Shown here: positions 1 to 11,100 of the stretch, one piece after another
How positions within the stretch are numbered: position 1 is the stretch's first letter
Layout of the letters: every line of letters begins with the position of its first letter
Assembly (NCBI GenBank): GCA_026389335.1
Contig: JAPLIB010000085.1
Span: 1-64,000 of the forward strand
DNA length: 64,000 nt
Direction of reading: 5' to 3'
Source of the DNA: Cyanobacteriota bacterium
GTDB taxonomy: Bacteria; Cyanobacteriota; Cyanobacteriia; PCC-6307; Cyanobiaceae
Notes under the pieces: generated by a model
What the model saw: only the letters and a program-made list of their open reading frames with translations
Told to the model about the DNA's origin: nothing
Databases searched by the model: none
Translations under genes and position numbers: made by a program

Positions 1-537
1 CACATCCCAGGCCACCACCTTGCGGCTCCAGACGTCGACCACCAGATAGAGGTACAGCCACACACCCCGCACCGTGGTGGGCAAAAAGCTGATATCCCAG
101 CTCCAAACCTGGTTTGGGCCATCCGCCCTGAGGCGCGGCACAGAGCGAGGTTCCTCCGGCAGCCGGGCCCGTCCACGCCGGTGGCACTGTCCCGCCTGGT
201 GCAAGACCCGATAGAAGCTGGACTCCGAGCCGATATAGAGCCCCTGATCCGCCAGGGCCGGCACGATCTGTCCTGGCGGCAGCGAGGCGTACGCCGGCTG
301 GTTGCAGGTGAGCAGGATCCGCTGGCGCTCCTCCTCGCTCAGACGGTGAACGACAAGGCGAGGACTGCCTTTACGGCGATCCTTGCCGTCCCCATCACCC
401 ACAAAGGCACGCCGCCAGCGTTTGAGGGTGCGCAGGCAGATGCCGATCTCAACGCAGGCGCTCAACAGGCCGGCGCCAGCGTCATTCGCCTCGCCGATCA
501 GCTCGATCACCTTCCGCCGCTGCGCGGCGCTGGTCAG
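1..537 (-). CDS. IS3-family transposase OrfB (integrase catalytic part), partial at window edge
   Basis: Reading the minus strand from 537 to 1 gives 179 uninterrupted codons that run off the window. The frame opens with LTSAAQRRKVIELI, continues through a helical region with the typical LKRWRR, and reaches the start of the integrase core with NQVWSWDISFLPT, where the Asp of WDI is the first residue of the DDE triad. The remaining Asp and Glu lie beyond the edge. There is no ATG at the start. It begins next to the orfA stop (534-536) in a different frame, as expected for IS3 elements that make OrfAB by programmed frameshifting. It looks intact as far as visible. Confidence 0.75.
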   Translation of the reverse strand, partial: MTSAAQRRKVIELIGEANDAGAGLLSACVEIGICLRTLKRWRRAFVGDGDGKDRRKGSPRLVVHRLSEEERQRILLTCNQPAYASLPPGQIVPALADQGLYIGSESSFYRVLHQAGQCHRRGRARLPEEPRSVPRLRADGPNQVWSWDISFLPTTVRGVWLYLYLVVDVWSRKVVAWDV

Positions 538-949
538 CCTTCCTCGTCCTCCGAGCAGAAGGCATCCCACTTTTTTCGCAGTATCAGCAATGCCGCTGCC
601 TCAGCCAGGGCCTTCTCCTTGCGCTGCAGCTCCTTCTTGAGGGCCTTGATCTCCCTCTGGTCCTGGGCTCGGAGCCTTTCGAGCTCCTTCTGCTCGGCCA
701 TCGTCAGCACCGGCTTGGCGTTGGCATCAAGTGCCTCCGGCACGCTGGCCAAGGCCAGGTAAGGGCTGCCTGCCGCCAACGGCTCACCTGCTCAGGGAAA
801 AGCCCCCGCTCACGGCAGTAGGCACTGAGCTCGGTGGCGTTCAGCCCTGCCGTCTCCAACACCACCGAATGGCAGCAGTGACCACTGGCAGCAAGCTCCC
901 CTGGCAGCGCCGCCTCCTCAGCGCACCTGCCGGCACAAGTGCCCGCCAC
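534..949 (-). pseudogene. IS3-family transposase OrfA, frameshifted
   Basis: Two minus-strand frames together make one OrfA. The upstream frame carries SVVLETAGLNATELSAYCRE and PEQVSRWRQAA, the second half of the helix-turn-helix region. The downstream frame carries LTMAEQKELERLRAQDQ and the coiled-coil end KEKALAEAAALLILRKKWDA, stopping at 534. The switch falls near 770-775, where the first frame goes on into unrelated residues, so a single-base insertion or deletion has split the gene. Residues before SVVLETAG are diverged from the family. The mutation should prevent normal transposase production unless it is a sequencing error. Confidence 0.7.
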
Positions 950-1029
950 CGAGGTCCCCTGTCCCAGCCCAGGGGCGGTACCCCTCAGAATGGAAGCTGC
1001 GCTGGAGCCTGGCTCTGAACCTTGCCACC

Positions 1030-1701
1030 TTGTGGAGCGAATTGCTCGGTTTCGCCCTGGCGATCGGCTTCAGCCCCCTGCACATAGCCCTGTTGCTGTT
1101 GCTGTTGGTGGGTGCTGATCCGCTCCGCCGTGGCGGTTGGTTCGTGGTTGGCTGGCTGGTGATCTCCGCCCTGGAGGTGGCCCTGTTGCTGACCGTGGGC
1201 CACAGCCTGCTGCTCAGCATGGACAAGGGCACGTCCCATCGCACCGGGCTCGATCTGCTGGCGGCCGGCGTGCTGCTCGGGTTGGGCATGAAGCAACTGC
1301 TCGACCGCAAGGAAGGCACTGGGGCACCGGCCTGGGCCGGCCAGCTGGACCGCTTCTGCGCCATGCCGCTGCTGCCCCTGCTCGGCCTGAGTGCGGTGGT
1401 TCAGGTGATCAGCCCCGATGATGTCTTCCTCTATGCCAAGGCCAGTGGCGAGCTGCTGGCCTCAGGCCTGGGCCAGGGCCAGGAGCTGCTGGTAGGGGGC
1501 CTTTTCAGTTTCGCCACGGGCCTGCTGTTGCTTGTGCCGTTTCTGGCGGTGCGGCTGCTGGGCCAGCAACGGGTGCAGCCAGCCCTGCTCTGGGGCAAAC
1601 AATGGCTGTTTGCCAATGCCGACCCGATTGTTGCCGTAGCAAGCCTGTTGCTGGCTGTCTATTTCGGCTGGCAAGGGGTGGAAGGGCTCCAGCTCAGCTG
1701 A
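1030..1701 (+). CDS. GAP family / LysE-like membrane transporter
   Basis: A 223-residue, very hydrophobic protein with about six membrane segments. The first helix contains FALAIGFSPLHIALLLLLLV, and helices follow at roughly 40-62, 75-90, 115-140, 150-180 and 200-220. The pattern, and the short charged loop with DRKEG between helices three and four, resemble the GAP (Sap/sulfolipid-addressing-like) branch of the LysE exporter superfamily. Substrate unknown. The only in-frame start near the 5' end is TTG at 1030, just beyond the IS remnant, so the native promoter or N-terminus may have been altered by the insertion. Confidence 0.7.
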   Translation: MWSELLGFALAIGFSPLHIALLLLLLVGADPLRRGGWFVVGWLVISALEVALLLTVGHSLLLSMDKGTSHRTGLDLLAAGVLLGLGMKQLLDRKEGTGAPAWAGQLDRFCAMPLLPLLGLSAVVQVISPDDVFLYAKASGELLASGLGQGQELLVGGLFSFATGLLLLVPFLAVRLLGQQRVQPALLWGKQWLFANADPIVAVASLLLAVYFGWQGVEGLQLS

Positions 1702-2038
1702 AACGGATCCCTTCCTGCCCCTGAGTGCATGGCATCAGCGGCATGGCCTCGGCCTGGTCAGCCAAGACCATCCATCCAGGAAGCAGGAGATCACTGAAAT
1801 CGGGCAATTCTCCAGGGCAGGGATTGAAATCTGGCCAGAGACAAACAACACGATGATGCTGCTCTTCTGCTATCAACTCTTAAAGAGTTTCGCGATTTCT
1901 CCGTTGAGCTGAAGGCAAGATTGGGATGACACGAACCTGCTCTGGAGGCCTGGGGGTTGAAGGCCTGAGGGCCAGGACCAATCGACTCACGAAACCGTTG
2001 ATTGCCAGGCCCTGCAACTGCCCGCTGAGGACGACAGT
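1702..2038. other. Intergenic stretch without a supported gene
   Basis: About 340 bases between the convergent membrane-protein gene and the hypothetical gene ending at 2039. Only short frames with no recognisable sequence are present, and I see no hairpin followed by a T-run and no tRNA-like structure. Confidence 0.5.
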
Positions 2039-2572
2039 TCAGAGCTTGGACTCTTGTGGTTTCGAGCTCTCCAGCTCGGCTTCCAGCAGTCGCTGCAGAT
2101 AAATCGGGTCGTGCAGGCGCGCATGGGACGAGCGGGGCCCGAATCCAGGCGAGGGCAGCAGGCCAGCGCGGCCGGGGTTGCGCCGCCGGCGACCCCTGGC
2201 CCCAGACCAACCCCGGCGCCAGCTCAGCAGGAGCAGCCAGCCAGCACTGATAACCACAAAGCCCGCGATCAACCAGGAAAGCTCCGAAGAGGTGGTGCTG
2301 GCAGGGATGGCTGCAGGCCGGAACGCCGAAGCCTGAACCACTGAACTCTTAGCTTGCGCCAGTTGGGAGCCCAGGTACTGATCTTGGCCCCGGTGGAGCT
2401 CGGCAGCATGAGCCTCGCCAGAGCGCCGGGGACCGGGCTCGATCAGCTCAGAACGAAAGGTTGCTGCATGTACGGGAGCAGCAAGCCCGAGCCCGCCAAG
2501 GGCCAGTACTGCCCTGGAACGGCCCAATCCAGGCCCCAGAGGCAGGCCGAACGCTTGCGCCACTACCGGCAT
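2039..2572 (-). CDS. Hypothetical exported or membrane-anchored protein
   Basis: Function not recognised. From ATG at 2572 (preceded by a purine-rich AAGGCAAGG) the frame encodes 177 residues. Residues 15-37 look like a signal peptide ending in a plausible cleavage site after VHA. Residues 95-115 form a membrane helix (SWLIAGFVVISAGWLLLLSW) followed by an arginine-rich stretch (RRGWSG, GRRRRN), giving a lumen- or periplasm-facing N-terminal half and a basic cytoplasmic tail. The C-terminus ends in a short Glu-rich helix. The signal-helix-basic pattern favours a real gene over a chance frame, but no family could be assigned. Confidence 0.5.
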   Translation of the reverse strand: MPVVAQAFGLPLGPGLGRSRAVLALGGLGLAAPVHAATFRSELIEPGPRRSGEAHAAELHRGQDQYLGSQLAQAKSSVVQASAFRPAAIPASTTSSELSWLIAGFVVISAGWLLLLSWRRGWSGARGRRRRNPGRAGLLPSPGFGPRSSHARLHDPIYLQRLLEAELESSKPQESKL

Positions 2573-2623
2573 CCTTGCCTTCGTGACCCCAACAGAAACC
2601 TGCAACGGAAGTCGAGTCCAAGA

Positions 2624-2639
2624 TAATGCTTAAACATTA
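2624..2639. promoter_or_regulatory. Perfect inverted repeat upstream of the hypothetical exported protein
   Basis: TAATG-N6-CATTA, with an AT-rich centre, lies 52-67 bases upstream of the start at 2572. It is an unusually AT-rich patch in GC-rich DNA and could be a promoter or operator. This rests on symmetry and position only. Confidence 0.25.
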
Positions 2640-2746
2640 GCGGATATGCTGCACAAAGTGACCAAGGCCGGCGAGATCGACTCACTGTTCGGAGCCTTCA
2701 TCTAATCCATGCTTTTCCTTCCGAAAGGCCGGCAACAATCTGAGCC

Positions 2747-4230
2747 CTAAGGCCGCTCATCCTCCTGCGACTCCGGATCCCGCAACCAGTCGTCCCAGCG
2801 CTGGGCGTCCGCGGCACAGCCGGGGCCCGCCATCAACGTGACCGCCTGGCTGGCCCGGCTGACGGCCACATAGACAAGCTGGCGGCGCAAGATGTCGTCC
2901 TTGGGCCAGAACACATCGGCAGCAACGAACACTTCACCGAAGGTGCTGCCCTGGCTGCGATGCACCGTCAGCACCGCGGCCGGCCCCAGGGAAGCGAAGG
3001 CATCCCGCAACAGAAAGTAACGGCGCCAGAGGGCGCGGCCATCCTTCTTGCCGGCCTCACGGGCCTGCAGACGCAGCCCCTGCAGCGCCCTATCCAGGCT
3101 GGACCGGGCCGCACTGCCCAGCGGCGGCAGCAGCCGCAGGGAGAGCTGGGTCTCGCCCGCCTCAACGCTGGCGGTGAGGGTGTCGATCACGGGTGCCCCG
3201 AGCCCATCGAGGCTGCCGAAGCCAACGCCGAACTCGGCCAGATCACAGCGCTCCGGCTTCACATCGCGCACCACCAACTCCCGGTTTGATCCCAGCACCA
3301 TGTCCGGTTCCTCGGCTGCCTCGGCCCCCTCGCGGCAGGCCGGCGCCATCACCGCCGCCCGGGTGATCAGCACCTCGCCCGGCAGCACCGGCAGCTGGTC
3401 GGCCATCTCGCCATGCAGGGCGCGGCGGGCAATCGGCACCAGCTGCTCGAGCGAGCGGTTGGTGTAGCAGAGAATCCGGGCCAGGTCGGGATTGTCGGTT
3501 TCGCTGCTGCGCCGCAGGGCCGCCTGGGCCGCCGCCAGCCACTCGGGGCGATCAAGGGCGCAGACCATGCCGGCAGCGGTGCGGAGCGGCGTCAGAGCCG
3601 GCGGCTGGCGGCAGGGCAGGTCGCCTTGGCGCCAGCCCGTGGCCAGACGAAGCACCGGGCCCTGATGGCGCACCACCTGGCGCAGATCGGCCCGATGGAC
3701 CCGGCCGAGGGCGAACACCGGACTCACCGCTTCGCCCACCGGCGGCAACTGGGCCGGATCGCCCACGAACACCAGGCGGCTGCGGAACGGATGGGCGCAG
3801 CGCAGGGCGATCTCCAGCAGGGCGCTGTCCACCATCGAGGCCTCATCGATCAGCACCAGGCCGAGGTGCTCGAGCGCCATCGCCGTCTGCTCTGTTGCCT
3901 CGCAGCGCTCCAGATCCCCCTGACGCTTCAGCTTCAGCCGCAGCAACCGGTGAATGGTGGAGGGGTACCAGGTGGGTTGCAGACCCACCAGCTCCAGCTG
4001 GCGTCGCAGCACCCCGACAGCCTTGTGGGTCGGAGCCACCACGGTCCAGCAGAGACCACTGGCCTCCACCTGCTGCAGCAGGCGGGTGGAGAGGAAGGTC
4101 TTGCCACTGCCGGCAAAGCCACTGAGCACGAATGGCGTGCCATCGGCTGGCGCCGCCAACCAGCTGGCGAAGGCGGCGGCCGCCACCTGTTGATCGGCGG
4201 TGAGGGCCAGGCCGGAAGGAGTCGGCAACC

Positions 4231-4234
<4 letters not shown>
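2747..4234 (-). CDS. RecD-like SF1B ATP-dependent DNA helicase
   Basis: 495 residues from a GTG start at 4234 that overlaps the upstream stop (GTGA). Walker A GFAGSGKT is at about residues 36-43, followed by APTHKAVGVL, the DE-box VLIDEASMVD, GDPAQLPPVG, and near the C-terminus VHRSQGSTF and VYVAVSRA. These are the ordered motifs of RecD/TraA-type superfamily 1B helicases with a UvrD_C_2-like second RecA fold. It is shorter than RecD2 and lacks the N-terminal helix-hairpin-helix region. No RecB or RecC lies nearby, so it probably works alone in DNA repair or processing. The frame stays open upstream, but that part is the shadow of the PAP2-like gene. Confidence 0.85.
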
Positions 4235-5930
<1,696 letters not shown>

Positions 5931-6815
5931 TCAGACCAGCAGATCCTCCAGGACGGCCCCATCGACACCGTGGCGCCGGCACCAGGCCAGCACTGTGTTC
6001 ACCAGCAACATCGCCACCGTCATCGGGCCGACGCCACCGGGCACCGGCGAGATGGCACTGGCGATCGGCTCCACCTCTTCAAAGCGCACATCGCCACACA
6101 GGCCGCCTTCGGGCTGGCGATGGATGCCCACATCGACCACCACCGCCCCCGGCGTCACATGCTCGGCGCCGATCATCCGTGGCTGGCCCGCCGCCACCAC
6201 CAGCACCTCGGCCTGGCGCGTCAGCGCCGCCAGATCCCGAGTGCGGGAATGGGCGACGCTGACGGTGGCATTCGCCGCCTGCAGCATCAAGGCCATCGGC
6301 TGGCCCACCAGAATGCTGCGGCCCACCACCACGGCCCGCTTGCCGGCCAGGTCCACTCCGGCCGCCGCCAGCAGCGCCATCACCCCCGCCGGGGTGCAAC
6401 TGCGCGGCCCCGGCTCCCCCTTGAGCAGACGGCCGAGGTTGAGGGTGTGCAAGCCATCGGCGTCCTTGTCAGGATCAATGGCCATGAGCAGCGGACCCTC
6501 CTCCAGGCTGGCCGGCAGGGGCAGCTGCAGCAGGATGCCATCCACCTGGGGATTGGCATTGAGCCGCTGGATCTGCTCCAGCACCGCCGCCGCCGCCGTG
6601 TCCGCCGCCAGGTGGGCGCCGAGGTTGCGAATGCCGACCCGGCTGCAGGCCTTTTCTTTGTTCGCCACATACACGCCACTGGCTGGATCGTCGCCTACCC
6701 GCAACACCGCCAGACCGGGCGGGCGAGCCGCCAGCGGCAGCCCCGCGGTGATCACAGCGAGGAGCCGTTGCTCGATCGCGGCCGCAAGGCTCCGTCCATC
6801 AAGCAGGGTGGCCAT
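5931..6815 (-). CDS. folD: Bifunctional methylenetetrahydrofolate dehydrogenase/cyclohydrolase
   Basis: 294 residues from ATG at 6815 ([11 protein letters not shown]), the usual FolD length. It interconverts 5,10-methylene-, 5,10-methenyl- and 10-formyl-tetrahydrofolate in one-carbon metabolism for purines, Met-tRNA and thymidylate. Visible signatures are [15 protein letters not shown] with the catalytic Tyr and Lys, [23 protein letters not shown] for the Rossmann NADP site, and [11 protein letters not shown] near the end. The frame stays open upstream but loses similarity. It is divergent from the HD phosphohydrolase gene (start 6910) and 174 bases upstream of crtE. Confidence 0.95.
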   Translation of the reverse strand: MATLLDGRSLAAAIEQRLLAVITAGLPLAARPPGLAVLRVGDDPASGVYVANKEKACSRVGIRNLGAHLAADTAAAAVLEQIQRLNANPQVDGILLQLPLPASLEEGPLLMAIDPDKDADGLHTLNLGRLLKGEPGPRSCTPAGVMALLAAAGVDLAGKRAVVVGRSILVGQPMALMLQAANATVSVAHSRTRDLAALTRQAEVLVVAAGQPRMIGAEHVTPGAVVVDVGIHRQPEGGLCGDVRFEEVEPIASAISPVPGGVGPMTVAMLLVNTVLAWCRRHGVDGAVLEDLLV

Positions 6816-6909
6816 CGGGTCAGCAGGCGGGTCGTCGATGGCCAGCATGACGCCCAAAGGGACTTGGTTGGCCTTGACACCGCTAGCGTTTTTGCTCCTG
6901 GGCTGATCC

Positions 6910-9009
6910 ATGGCCAACGGCCTCCGGCGGATCCGATCTCTGTGGCGCAGCCTGCTGCGACTGGAGCGCCCGCGCCTGGCGATCGTGTCCTGGCGCAGCG
7001 GCGGTCTGGCGGCCGTGGTGCTGGCCTGCCTGCTGGTGGCCCTGCTCACCAGCTGGCCCTGGCTGGTGGAACCCAGCCTGCGGCCTGGTCTGGCCGCCCC
7101 GTTCACGGTGCGGGCGCCCAAGGACGCCACGGTGATGGACAGTGCGGCCCTGGAGCAGCGGCGCAGTCAGCTGATGCCTCGCACCCAGGTGCAGGTGGTG
7201 GATGGACGCGCCAGCCGGCAACTGCAGAACGATCTGGATCGCAGCCTCGCCCAGGTACAGCAGCAGCGGGCCAGCCAGCAGCCCCGTGTCGACCCACTCA
7301 ATCTCACAGCCGCCGAACGGCGCTGGCTGCAGAACCTCAGTCCGAGCGAGCTGGTGGGCTGGGAACGGGCCGTGCGCCAGGCCCAGCTGCGGATGCTCAG
7401 CCAAGGGGTGGTGGCCAGCGTCGCCGACGCGCCCCTGCTGGAGGCCGCCCACCTGCAGCTGGAGAACCAACCGCTGCCCGGGCGCAGCCTCGGCAGCCGC
7501 CTGATTGCCGCCAGCCTGGAGGGACGCACCAACCTGCGCAGTGACACCTTCCTCAGCCAGCGGCGCATCGAAGAACTGGTGAGCCAGCACGGCCTGCCGA
7601 CGATCAGCGTCCGCCAGGGCGATCTGATCACCCGCCAGGGCGAGGTGATCAGTTCCCAGGCCTTCGATGTGCTCGATTATTTCGGCCTGATCAACCGCCG
7701 ACCCCGCCCCCTGCCGTGGCTGGGCCACTTCAGCGAAGCCCTGGCCGGCTGCACCGTGATGCTGTTGGTGATGCGCCGCTGGCGCGCCAGCCTCGAGCCG
7801 CGCCAGGCCCTGCTGGCCCTGGCGATGTTGCTGACGGTGCAGGGCTTCAAGCTGGTGCTCGGGGTGCATGCCAGCCCGTTGGCCCTGCTCGTGCCGCCCA
7901 CCCTGCTGCTGGCCCAGGGGCTGGGAACGGTGGCGGGCCTGGCCTGGCTGGCGGTGGCCAGCCTGATCTGGCCTTACCCCCTCGATGGCCTGCTCGAATG
8001 CCGCCTGGTGATCGCCGCCCTGGTGGCGGTGCTGGCGGCCCTGCTGGCCGGGCGCCAGCGCAACCGGGCCCAGCTGCTGCAGCTGGCGGTGCTGCTGCCC
8101 CTGGGGGCGATGCTCAGCCAGGTGCTGGTGATCCAGCTGAGCAGCCTGATCGGCCAGGGCAACGGCGCCTCAGGCCACTGGCCCCGGGGCAATGATTTAT
8201 TCAGCGAGGCCTTGATCGTGGGCAGCCTGTTGATGGCGGGTCTGATCCTGGCGCCACTGGTGGAGAGCTTTTTCGGCCTGCTCACCCGCGCCAGGCTGAT
8301 GGAACTGGCCGATCTGGAACGTCCGCTGCTGCGGCGGCTCTCCACCGAGGCGCCGGGCACGTTTGAACACACGTTGATGATCTGCGGCCTGGCGGAGGAG
8401 GGGGCCCGGGCCATCCAGGCGGACGTGGACCTGATCCGCACCGGTGCCCTATATCACGATGTCGGCAAGTTACATGGGCCCCAGTGGTTCATCGAAAACC
8501 AGGAGGAAAGCAGCGGCAATCCCCATGACCGCCTCGACGATCCCTTCGCCAGCGCCGCCATCCTTCAGGCCCATGTGGACGAGGGCCTGAAGCTGGCGCG
8601 GCGTTATCGCCTGCCGCGACCGCTGGCTGACTTCATCCCCGAGCATCAGGGGATGCTGAAGATGGGCTACTTCCTGCACCAGGCCCGCGAACGGGATCCC
8701 GCCATTCAGGAAGACCGCTTCCGCTACCGCGGTCCGATCCCCCGCAGCCGCGAAACGGCCATCCTGATGTTGGCGGATGGCTGCGAGGCCGCCCTGCGCT
8801 CGCTGCCGCCGGGCACCACCGAAGACCAGGCCCGGGCCATGGTGCGACGCATCGTCGAGGCCCGCCAGAGCGACGGCCAGCTGGCCGGCAGCGGCATCGG
8901 CAGGGCCGAACTGGAGCTGGTGATGCGGGCTTTCGTGCGCGTCTGGAAACGGATGCGCCATCGCCGCATCGCCTACCCGATTCCCGCCCGCAAGGCCTTC
9001 AGCGCCTGA
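6910..9009 (+). CDS. 7TM-HD family phosphohydrolase, PgpH-like
   Basis: 699 residues. An N-terminal membrane helix (about 34-56) is followed by an extracytoplasmic region to about 265 (7TMR-HDED type), a block of about seven helices (275-460), and a cytoplasmic HD domain. HD residues include FEHTLMI near 485, the paired YHDVGK near 516 and [12 protein letters not shown] further on, as in PgpH enzymes that hydrolyse cyclic di-AMP. Likely role: membrane-coupled turnover of c-di-AMP, linked to osmotic and day-night physiology in cyanobacteria. The substrate is inferred from the family. Single gene, divergent from folD. Confidence 0.88.
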   Translation: MANGLRRIRSLWRSLLRLERPRLAIVSWRSGGLAAVVLACLLVALLTSWPWLVEPSLRPGLAAPFTVRAPKDATVMDSAALEQRRSQLMPRTQVQVVDGRASRQLQNDLDRSLAQVQQQRASQQPRVDPLNLTAAERRWLQNLSPSELVGWERAVRQAQLRMLSQGVVASVADAPLLEAAHLQLENQPLPGRSLGSRLIAASLEGRTNLRSDTFLSQRRIEELVSQHGLPTISVRQGDLITRQGEVISSQAFDVLDYFGLINRRPRPLPWLGHFSEALAGCTVMLLVMRRWRASLEPRQALLALAMLLTVQGFKLVLGVHASPLALLVPPTLLLAQGLGTVAGLAWLAVASLIWPYPLDGLLECRLVIAALVAVLAALLAGRQRNRAQLLQLAVLLPLGAMLSQVLVIQLSSLIGQGNGASGHWPRGNDLFSEALIVGSLLMAGLILAPLVESFFGLLTRARLMELADLERPLLRRLSTEAPGTFEHTLMICGLAEEGARAIQADVDLIRTGALYHDVGKLHGPQWFIENQEESSGNPHDRLDDPFASAAILQAHVDEGLKLARRYRLPRPLADFIPEHQGMLKMGYFLHQARERDPAIQEDRFRYRGPIPRSRETAILMLADGCEAALRSLPPGTTEDQARAMVRRIVEARQSDGQLAGSGIGRAELELVMRAFVRVWKRMRHRRIAYPIPARKAFSA

Positions 9010-9022
9010 TCCCTGCCCGCCA

Positions 9023-9322
9023 TCAAAGGCCGCGCCAGAGCTTGGCGCCCTCACTGGCCCGCAGCGAGCGCACTTTGCGTTCCAGCACGATGATCGCCGG
9101 CACCAGGGTGATGGCATTGGCGGCGATCAGGGGGCCGTCATGGGTGATCAGCCCATAGATCCCCCAGAGACTGATGCCCAGGGTGAACAGCACGTACATC
9201 GGCAGGGAGATGCCGCTGGCATCGCCGCTGCGCACGGTCTTGATCGCCTGCGGAAAGAAACTCAAGGTGGTGAGCGTGGCCGCTCCGTAGCCCAGCAAGG
9301 TGACAGGCAGCGGCTGGGCCAT
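9023..9322 (-). CDS. SemiSWEET (PQ-loop) sugar transporter
   Basis: 99 residues from ATG at 9322. Three membrane helices and the SemiSWEET signature are visible: LGYGAATLTTLSFFPQAIK (PQ within helix 1), SGISLPMYVLFTLGISLWGIYG (helix 2) and ALITLVP-like helix 3 (ANAITLVPAIIVLERKV). SemiSWEETs are half-size homologues of eukaryotic SWEETs that dimerise to move sugars down a gradient. Substrate not predictable. It is convergent with the HD phosphohydrolase, with 13 bases between stops. An upstream extension to 9379 lacks similarity. Confidence 0.88.
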   Translation of the reverse strand: MAQPLPVTLLGYGAATLTTLSFFPQAIKTVRSGDASGISLPMYVLFTLGISLWGIYGLITHDGPLIAANAITLVPAIIVLERKVRSLRASEGAKLWRGL

Positions 9323-9514
9323 GGAGGTTGCGGCGACGGTGAGGGGCACAATCTGCCGCCCAAAGGGCCGTTCCCACAACCGGGGTCAGCCCCCAGCCCG
9401 ATGCAGGCCAGCCCCTCAGCCATCCCCGGCGTCAGCGTTGATGTCACCGTCACCGGCCCTGACCCCGCCAGCAGCACCGTGAGCGGGCAGCATGGACATC
9501 GCATCCGGTGCACC

Positions 9515-11014
9515 ATGACCCAGAGCTTTGCGGAGTTGCAGGCCCAGCTCCGGCCTGAATGGGGCCGCGAGCACGACGGCAACGGCGTCGATTTCGACCT
9601 GTTGATGCTGCCCTCCCTCTCGGTCGACCGGGCCCAGCTGGAGCTGGTCACCGGCGCCCATAACTACGAGGAGCGCCAGCTGTTCTCCCTGATCCGCTTG
9701 CGGGATCCGGGGGTGCGCATGGTCTATGTCACCAGCAAGCTGCTGCCCGATCTGGTGGTGGATGCGGTGCTGGAGCTGTTGCCCGGAGTGCCCACCTCCC
9801 ATGCCCGCAAGCGGCTGCACCTGTTCGACACCGACGATGCCTCCAGCCGGCCCCTGACTGAAAAGCTGCTGGAACGGCCCGCCCTGTTGGCCCGCATCAA
9901 GGAGCTGCTCCGGCCCGGCCGCAGCTTCATCGGCTGCTACGTGGTGACTGAGCTGGAAAAGCGCCTCTCGGAGCTGCTGCAGGTGCCGCTGCTGGGCACC
10001 GATCCGGCCCTGGGCTACTGGGGGAGCAAGGCTGGCAGCCGCGAGTTGTTCGCTCGCTGCGGCGTGCCCCATCCGCCCGGCAGTGGCCTGGTGCACGATC
10101 TTGACGGATTGGCGGAGGTGACGGCGGAACTGTGGGAGGCCCATCCCGATCTGAAACGTTGCGTTGTCAAGCTCAACGAGGGCTTCAGTGGCGAGGGCAA
10201 CGCTCCACTTGAGCTTGAACCCCTGGCCCTGGCCGAGCGCAGCCCGGCCGAACGGCGCCGCCTGTTGCGCCAGGCGCTGGAAGGCCTGCCGATGCCTCCA
10301 CCCCAGTGGCGGCAGCTGATGGCGCAGCAGGGGGCCCTGGTGGAGGGCTGGCTGCTGGGCGGCGATCAACTCAGCTCCCCCAGCGTCCAGGGCACGATCC
10401 ATCCCGGTGGTGGCGTCGAAGTGCTGTCCACCCACGAGCAGATTCTGGGCGGAGCCAGTGGCCAGACCTACCTGGGTTGCCGCTTCCCGGCGGAAGACCC
10501 CTACCGGCTGGAGCTGATGCGCCACGGCCAGGCGGTGGGCGAAGCCCTGGCCGCCGAGGGGGCCCTGGAGCGCTATGCGGTGGATTTCATCGCCCGCCGT
10601 TTCGGCGATCACTGGGATGTGCAGGCGATCGAAGTGAACCTGCGCCAGGGAGGCACCACCCACCCCTACATGGCCCTGCGGGCGATCACCACCGGCGATC
10701 TCGACCCACTCACCGGTCGCTTCATCTCGCCCACCGGCCAGGAAGTGCATTACGTCGCTACAGACAACCTCTGCGATCCCCGGTTGCGGGGCCTGCTGCC
10801 CCTCGACCTGATGGACATCGTGGCGGAGGCCGGCCTGCACTACGACCCGGCGCGTCTGCGGGGCAGTGTGTTCCATCTGCTGGGCTGCCTGTCGGAGTTC
10901 GGCAAGCTGGGCATGACCTGCCTGGGTGACAGCGCCGCCACGGCCCAGGCCGTCTACGACAACACGAGCAGGGCGCTGCTGGCGGGTGGAGCGGCCCGTT
11001 CCGCCGCAAGCTGA
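9515..11014 (+). CDS. ATP-grasp carboxylate-amine ligase, PGM1-like peptide ligase family
   Basis: 499 residues from ATG at 9515. The middle and C-terminal parts show an ATP-grasp fold: CVVKLNEGFSGEGN (about 216-229, nucleotide-binding Lys and flexible Gly loop), GALVEGWLLGG, YAVDFIARRF and WDVQAIEVNLRQGGTTHP (metal-binding Glu/Asn near 375). The arrangement resembles proteins annotated as peptide ligase PGM1-related, after the ligase of pheganomycin biosynthesis, which joins an amino-acid starter to a peptide. The N-terminal 180 residues (VTGAHNYEERQLFSL, VYVTSKLLP, CYVVTELEK) look like a separate conserved domain. No other natural-product enzymes are adjacent, so the substrate is unknown. 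Confidence 0.8.
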   Translation: MTQSFAELQAQLRPEWGREHDGNGVDFDLLMLPSLSVDRAQLELVTGAHNYEERQLFSLIRLRDPGVRMVYVTSKLLPDLVVDAVLELLPGVPTSHARKRLHLFDTDDASSRPLTEKLLERPALLARIKELLRPGRSFIGCYVVTELEKRLSELLQVPLLGTDPALGYWGSKAGSRELFARCGVPHPPGSGLVHDLDGLAEVTAELWEAHPDLKRCVVKLNEGFSGEGNAPLELEPLALAERSPAERRRLLRQALEGLPMPPPQWRQLMAQQGALVEGWLLGGDQLSSPSVQGTIHPGGGVEVLSTHEQILGGASGQTYLGCRFPAEDPYRLELMRHGQAVGEALAAEGALERYAVDFIARRFGDHWDVQAIEVNLRQGGTTHPYMALRAITTGDLDPLTGRFISPTGQEVHYVATDNLCDPRLRGLLPLDLMDIVAEAGLHYDPARLRGSVFHLLGCLSEFGKLGMTCLGDSAATAQAVYDNTSRALLAGGAARSAAS

Positions 11015-11100
11015 GCGGCCGCGGCGTTCGGCTGCCTGGTCAGGGGCGCACGGCGCCGGCAGAATCCAGAGAACGTGATGATGGCTCCTTTCCCCGCAGC

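Larger units (their letters stand above)
1..1015 (-). mobile_element. Decayed IS3-family insertion sequence, running off the left edge
   Basis: Minus-strand reading frames match the two-ORF layout of IS3-family elements: a short orfA ending in a leucine/lysine-rich coiled region, followed by orfB with the integrase fold. OrfA is broken by a frame change near 770-775 and its N-terminal helix-turn-helix part is not recognisable upstream of about 940, so the element looks inactive. The right boundary is set only by where similarity fades before the next gene at 1030. I could not define terminal inverted repeats, and the other end lies outside the window. Confidence 0.8.

Noticed and set aside
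1694..1876. 60-codon minus-strand frame starting with TTG
   Set aside because: The composition looks moderately protein-like, but there is no ribosome site, motif or supporting context.
2646..2705. 19-codon plus-strand frame (MLHKVTKAGEIDSLFGAFI)
   Set aside because: Too short to support. It could be the tail of a lost gene, but nothing upstream in frame matches.
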